A stretch of DNA of 8,687 nucleotides from Actinomycetes bacterium (lineage in GTDB: Bacteria > Actinomycetota > Acidimicrobiia > Acidimicrobiales > RAAP-2), in assembly GCA_021806055.1 (NCBI GenBank), contig JAJZYE010000026.1:1-8687 (forward strand). Direction: 5' to 3'. The translations under genes and the position numbers were made by a program. Position 1 is the stretch's first letter. Every line of letters begins with the position of its first letter. This document shows, piece after piece, positions 6,491 to 8,687 of this stretch. The notes below the pieces were generated by a model. That model had not been told where the DNA came from and ran no database searches. It saw only the letters and a program-made list of their open reading frames with translations.

Positions 6491-7462
6491 ATGGACTACG
6501 TGAACCTCGGAACCACCGGCCTGCAGGTGTCGCGCATCTGCCTGGGCTGCATGAGCTACGGCGAGCCGACGCGCGGTAACCAGCCCTGGTCGCTCGATCG
6601 CGACGAGGCGGTTCCCTTCTTCCGCCGCGCTCTCGACGCCGGCATCAACTTCTTCGACACCGCCAACGTCTACTCCGCGGGATCGAGTGAAGAGATCACC
6701 GGCTCGACCCTGCTGTCGATGACCTCGCGCGACGACGTCGTGATCGCCACCAAGGTGAACGGTCGCATGCGCCCGGGACCCAACGGGCAGGGCCTGTCGC
6801 GCAAGGCGATCCTGAGCGAGGTCGACCACAGCCTGCGCCGACTCGGCACCGATTACATCGACCTCTACCAGATCCACCGCTGGGACGACGAGACACCCAT
6901 CGAAGAGACCCTGGAGGCGCTGCACGACGTGGTGCGCGCGGGCAAGGTCCGCTACCTCGGCGCCTCGTCAATGCACGCCTGGCAGTTCGCACAGGCCCTC
7001 TACCTCGCTGACATGAACGGGTGGACGCGCTTCGTGAGCATGCAGAACTACTACAACCTCCTCTACCGCGAGGAGGAGCGCGAGATGCTGCCCCTCTGCG
7101 AGGACCAGGGCGTGGGAGTGATCCCGTGGAGCCCGCTGGCCCGGGGACGCCTGACCCGCCCGTGGTCCGCCCAGACGCATCGCTCGGAGAACGACGAGTT
7201 CGGGCGCAGCCTCTACGACGACGACGACCGGCCGATCGTGGACGCCGTCATCGACGTCGCCACCCGACGCGGTGTGGCACCGGCTCAGGTGGCCCTCGCC
7301 TGGGTCCTGGCCAACCCCACCGTCACCAGCCCCATCATCGGCGCGACCAAGGCGCACCACCTCGACGACGCGATCGCGGCGGTCGACCTACACCTGGACG
7401 AGTCGGAGATGGCGCAACTCGAGGCCGCCTACCGTCCGCACCCGGTGCGCGGCTTTCGATAG
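6491..7462 (+). CDS. Aldo/keto reductase
   Basis: A cytosolic NADPH-dependent oxidoreductase with a TIM-barrel fold, 323 aa, full length for the family. The catalytic tetrad is intact: Asp56 (INFFDTANVY), Tyr61, Lys88 (VIATKVNG) and His129 (YQIHRWD). Cofactor-site segments GASS (157-160), SMQNYYNL (183-190), PWSPLARG (212-219) and PIIGATK (281-287) are present. The first residues, YVNLGTTGLQVSRICLGCMSYG, are typical of the large AKR group that includes Escherichia coli YajO and the potassium-channel beta-subunit-like enzymes. The substrate cannot be told from sequence; aldehydes, ketones or sugar derivatives are possible. The start has no ribosome site but sits 6 nt after a -10 hexamer, so it is likely leaderless. 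A weak hairpin follows the stop. Confidence 0.92.
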   Translation: MDYVNLGTTGLQVSRICLGCMSYGEPTRGNQPWSLDRDEAVPFFRRALDAGINFFDTANVYSAGSSEEITGSTLLSMTSRDDVVIATKVNGRMRPGPNGQGLSRKAILSEVDHSLRRLGTDYIDLYQIHRWDDETPIEETLEALHDVVRAGKVRYLGASSMHAWQFAQALYLADMNGWTRFVSMQNYYNLLYREEEREMLPLCEDQGVGVIPWSPLARGRLTRPWSAQTHRSENDEFGRSLYDDDDRPIVDAVIDVATRRGVAPAQVALAWVLANPTVTSPIIGATKAHHLDDAIAAVDLHLDESEMAQLEAAYRPHPVRGFR

Positions 7463-7466
7463 GGCC

Positions 7467-7497
7467 CGCCCCTCGTCGCACGTCATCGAGCGGGGCG
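7467..7497 (+). terminator. Weak hairpin after the aldo/keto reductase gene
   Basis: CGCCCC-TCG (7467-7475) pairs with CGA-gc-GGGGCG (7487-7497) with a 2-nt bulge, 5 nt after the stop codon. A second pair, ACTCCC (7498-7503) with GGGAGT (7520-7525), follows at once. Either could end transcription. There is no T-run. Confidence 0.35.
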
Positions 7498-7591
7498 ACT
7501 CCCGGTCCTCGAACCCGTGGGGAGTGCCGCTCGGCGCGACGGGCCTCGGCGATACGCGTCTCGTCGCGACGGCCTACGATACCGTTCCAGT

Positions 7592-7726
7592 ATTCGGCGT
7601 TTGGTGGCCTTTCGAATTGGTTTTGACCATTCGCGCCTTCTTTTCGACGATTTAGGTGGTCGGTGCCAGGGTTCGGAGCGACCGGAATCCAGCAACGACA
7701 AGTCGCTCGGGGCGTTCCTACATCGA
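7592..7726 (+). repeat. Left copy of a 135-bp long inverted repeat
   Basis: These 135 bases match the reverse complement of 8532-8666 with no gaps and about 13 mismatches (about 90%), counted by eye. The longest exact blocks are 7669-7711 (43 bp) and 7633-7658 (26 bp). The mismatches cluster in the outer half (7600-7632). Inside, GAGCGAC (7676-7682) and GTCGCTC (7702-7708) can form a 7-bp stem. The repeat is more AT-rich than the surrounding genes. No intact protein is encoded here, and the stretch 7463-7881 holds no gene, only this repeat and hairpins. Confidence 0.9.
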
Positions 7727-7736
7727 GGTGGCTACG

Positions 7737-7775
7737 CGCTCGGCTGCGCCACGGCGGCCCGGGCGCAGCCGAGCG
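7737..7775. terminator. 14-bp perfect hairpin inside the inverted-repeat unit
   Basis: CGCTCGGCTGCGCC (7737-7750) and GGCGCAGCCGAGCG (7762-7775) are exact reverse complements around an 11-nt loop. It starts 10 nt inside the left repeat copy and lies 107 nt downstream of the DUF4232-like stop, so it may terminate that minus-strand transcript. No comparable hairpin lies next to the right copy. Confidence 0.55.
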
Positions 7776-7881
7776 ATTCGATGCCGAAGCTGTGGTTGTC
7801 CCTACCCAACCACGCAGACGCATCATCGGGCGCTTGGAGCGTTCTACGTGATCGAGACGAGCGGCCGGGCTCGGCCACCCA

Positions 7882-8430
7882 CTACAAACTCGTCGTCTTC
7901 AGGGCGGCGCCCGTGATGGAGGTGCTGTTGAACTTCGAGCAAGCCTGGAACGAGGTTCGCACAGAGACGCCAACGTTCTGAGGGCCGAACTCGACGCGTG
8001 CGGAGAGTATCCGGGTGAGCTGGCACTGCTTTGTTGGCCAGTAGCGAGTAGGCAGGATCCACAACAGGACGTTGGCCGTGCCGCCGTGCGCGGCGAGCAT
8101 CACAGTGCCACCACGGTGAGCGGTATTTACGCGTGCCGCGCTCAAGCCCAAGCGCACCGCGACGCCGATCCCGGCGTCGTCGTTATAGACGAGGCGCGGT
8201 ACACCGGTCAGGGAGCAGCCGTGTGAGCCAGCGTTGCGGAGGAAGATCGGCGTGTATGTCTGACCGTTCGGACCTGGAATGGTCTTTCCAAGCCAGCCAC
8301 TGAGACGGACGCAGGTGGTGTGTGAAGGCTGGGGGGGAGCACGGAAGATGGCGCCTGCCTGCGTAGTGGCGCCGACCAACGGGAGCGCGAATGTGCCAAC
8401 CACGAGAACCGAGATGCTCAGTCGTCTCAT
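7882..8430 (-). CDS. Secreted DUF4232-like protein
   Basis: A 182-aa exported protein. MRRLSIS begins a signal peptide with a hydrophobic stretch at about 5-20 and likely cleavage near residues 22-28. The mature part has the DUF4232 layout, a beta-rich extracellular domain common in actinobacteria: Cys40 near the start, then TPIFLRNAGSHGCSLTGVP (60-78) with Cys72, an acidic NDDAGIG turn, then Cys136 and Cys164. Four cysteines in these positions fit two disulfides. The function of the family is unknown. The ATG at 8428-8430 is chosen because GGGAGG (complement of 8440-8445) is 9 nt upstream; the ATG at 8436 is only 3 nt from it. Third-position GC is visibly lower than in kimA or the aldo/keto reductase, and the gene is enclosed by a long inverted repeat, so recent transfer is plausible. 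Confidence 0.75.
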   Translation of the reverse strand: MRRLSISVLVVGTFALPLVGATTQAGAIFRAPPQPSHTTCVRLSGWLGKTIPGPNGQTYTPIFLRNAGSHGCSLTGVPRLVYNDDAGIGVAVRLGLSAARVNTAHRGGTVMLAAHGGTANVLLWILPTRYWPTKQCQLTRILSARVEFGPQNVGVSVRTSFQACSKFNSTSITGAALKTTSL

Positions 8431-8439
8431 CCTCATCAG

Positions 8440-8445
8440 CCTCCC
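8440..8445 (-). promoter_or_regulatory. Ribosome binding site of the DUF4232-like gene
   Basis: GGGAGG on the minus strand is 9 nt before the ATG at 8430 and 3 nt before the one at 8436, which favours the shorter start. Confidence 0.55.
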
Positions 8446-8531
8446 ATCTATCTACTGTCCCTACCGTCCTGAGACTTACATGAACGGACGTAGAACTTCA
8501 TTCGGTTCTCTGACTGGCCCTGGGAACTACA

Positions 8532-8666
8532 TCGATGTAGGAGCGTCCCGAGCGACTTGTCGTTGCTGGATTCCGGTCGCTCCGAACCCCGGGACCGATC
8601 ACCTAAATCGTCGAAAAGAAGGCGCCAACGATCAGAACCAACCCAAAAGGCCACCAAGCGCCGAAT
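8532..8666 (-). repeat. Right copy of the 135-bp long inverted repeat
   Basis: Reverse-complement partner of 7592-7726. The exact blocks fall at 8547-8589 and 8600-8625. Its inner edge runs into a perfect 14-bp palindrome, CTACATCGATGTAG (8527-8540), which is degenerate in the left copy. Only 21 bases remain between its outer end and the window edge, so the right boundary of the unit cannot be fully judged. Confidence 0.9.
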
Positions 8667-8687
8667 GCTACCGTTCCTAACTAGCCT

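Noticed and set aside
7592..8666. Integron cassette with attC sites
   Set aside because: The two repeats are inverted, whereas attC sites in an array are direct, and no RYYYAAC/GTTRRRY pair is placed correctly.
8279..8680. Frames through the repeat copies that share protein-level similarity with each other
   Set aside because: Similarity appears in more than one frame of both copies because the DNA is duplicated. No frame has a start, a ribosome site or a recognisable transposase motif.

Overview
The window is about 8.7 kb of high-GC DNA whose genes mostly have G or C at the third codon position. Several genes seem to be leaderless, with a TANNNT -10 hexamer 6 nt before the start codon. This points to an actinobacterium, and the gene content would fit an Acidimicrobiia-like lineage, but no rRNA or other marker in the window fixes the taxonomy.

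Layout. (1) At 52-216, minus strand, is a 54-codon ORF with a signal peptide, probably the N-terminal remnant of a secreted solute-binding protein. (2) About 217-884 has no gene I can support. (3) A 92-aa single-span exported protein (885-1163, plus) converges, with an 8-nt gap, on a methylisocitrate lyase gene, prpB (1172-2074, minus). A possible 53-codon ORF overlaps the prpB start through GTGA. (4) An orphan ParA-type ATPase (2370-2951, minus) is divergent from a 129-aa cytosolic protein of unknown function (3221-3610, plus). (5) A strong 14-bp hairpin (3634-3689) separates that gene from a KimA-type potassium permease (3858-5798). A LapA/DUF1049-type membrane protein (5962-6339) follows and ends in a 14-bp hairpin (6386-6417). 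(6) An aldo/keto reductase (6491-7462) has a clear leaderless promoter. (7) The right end (7592-8666) is a discrete unit: a 135-bp inverted repeat, about 90% identical between copies, flanks a lower-GC3 gene for a secreted DUF4232-like protein (7882-8430, minus). A 14-bp hairpin abuts the inner edge of the left copy.

How the parts relate. The core genes look like separate housekeeping units: propionate/methylcitrate metabolism, K+ uptake, envelope and redox. They do not form one pathway. KimA and LapA are co-directional and could share transcription. The most unusual structure is the inverted-repeat unit at the right end, which looks mobile or recombinational but carries no recognisable transposase or recombinase. 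I found no CRISPR array, tRNA, rRNA or complete insertion sequence.
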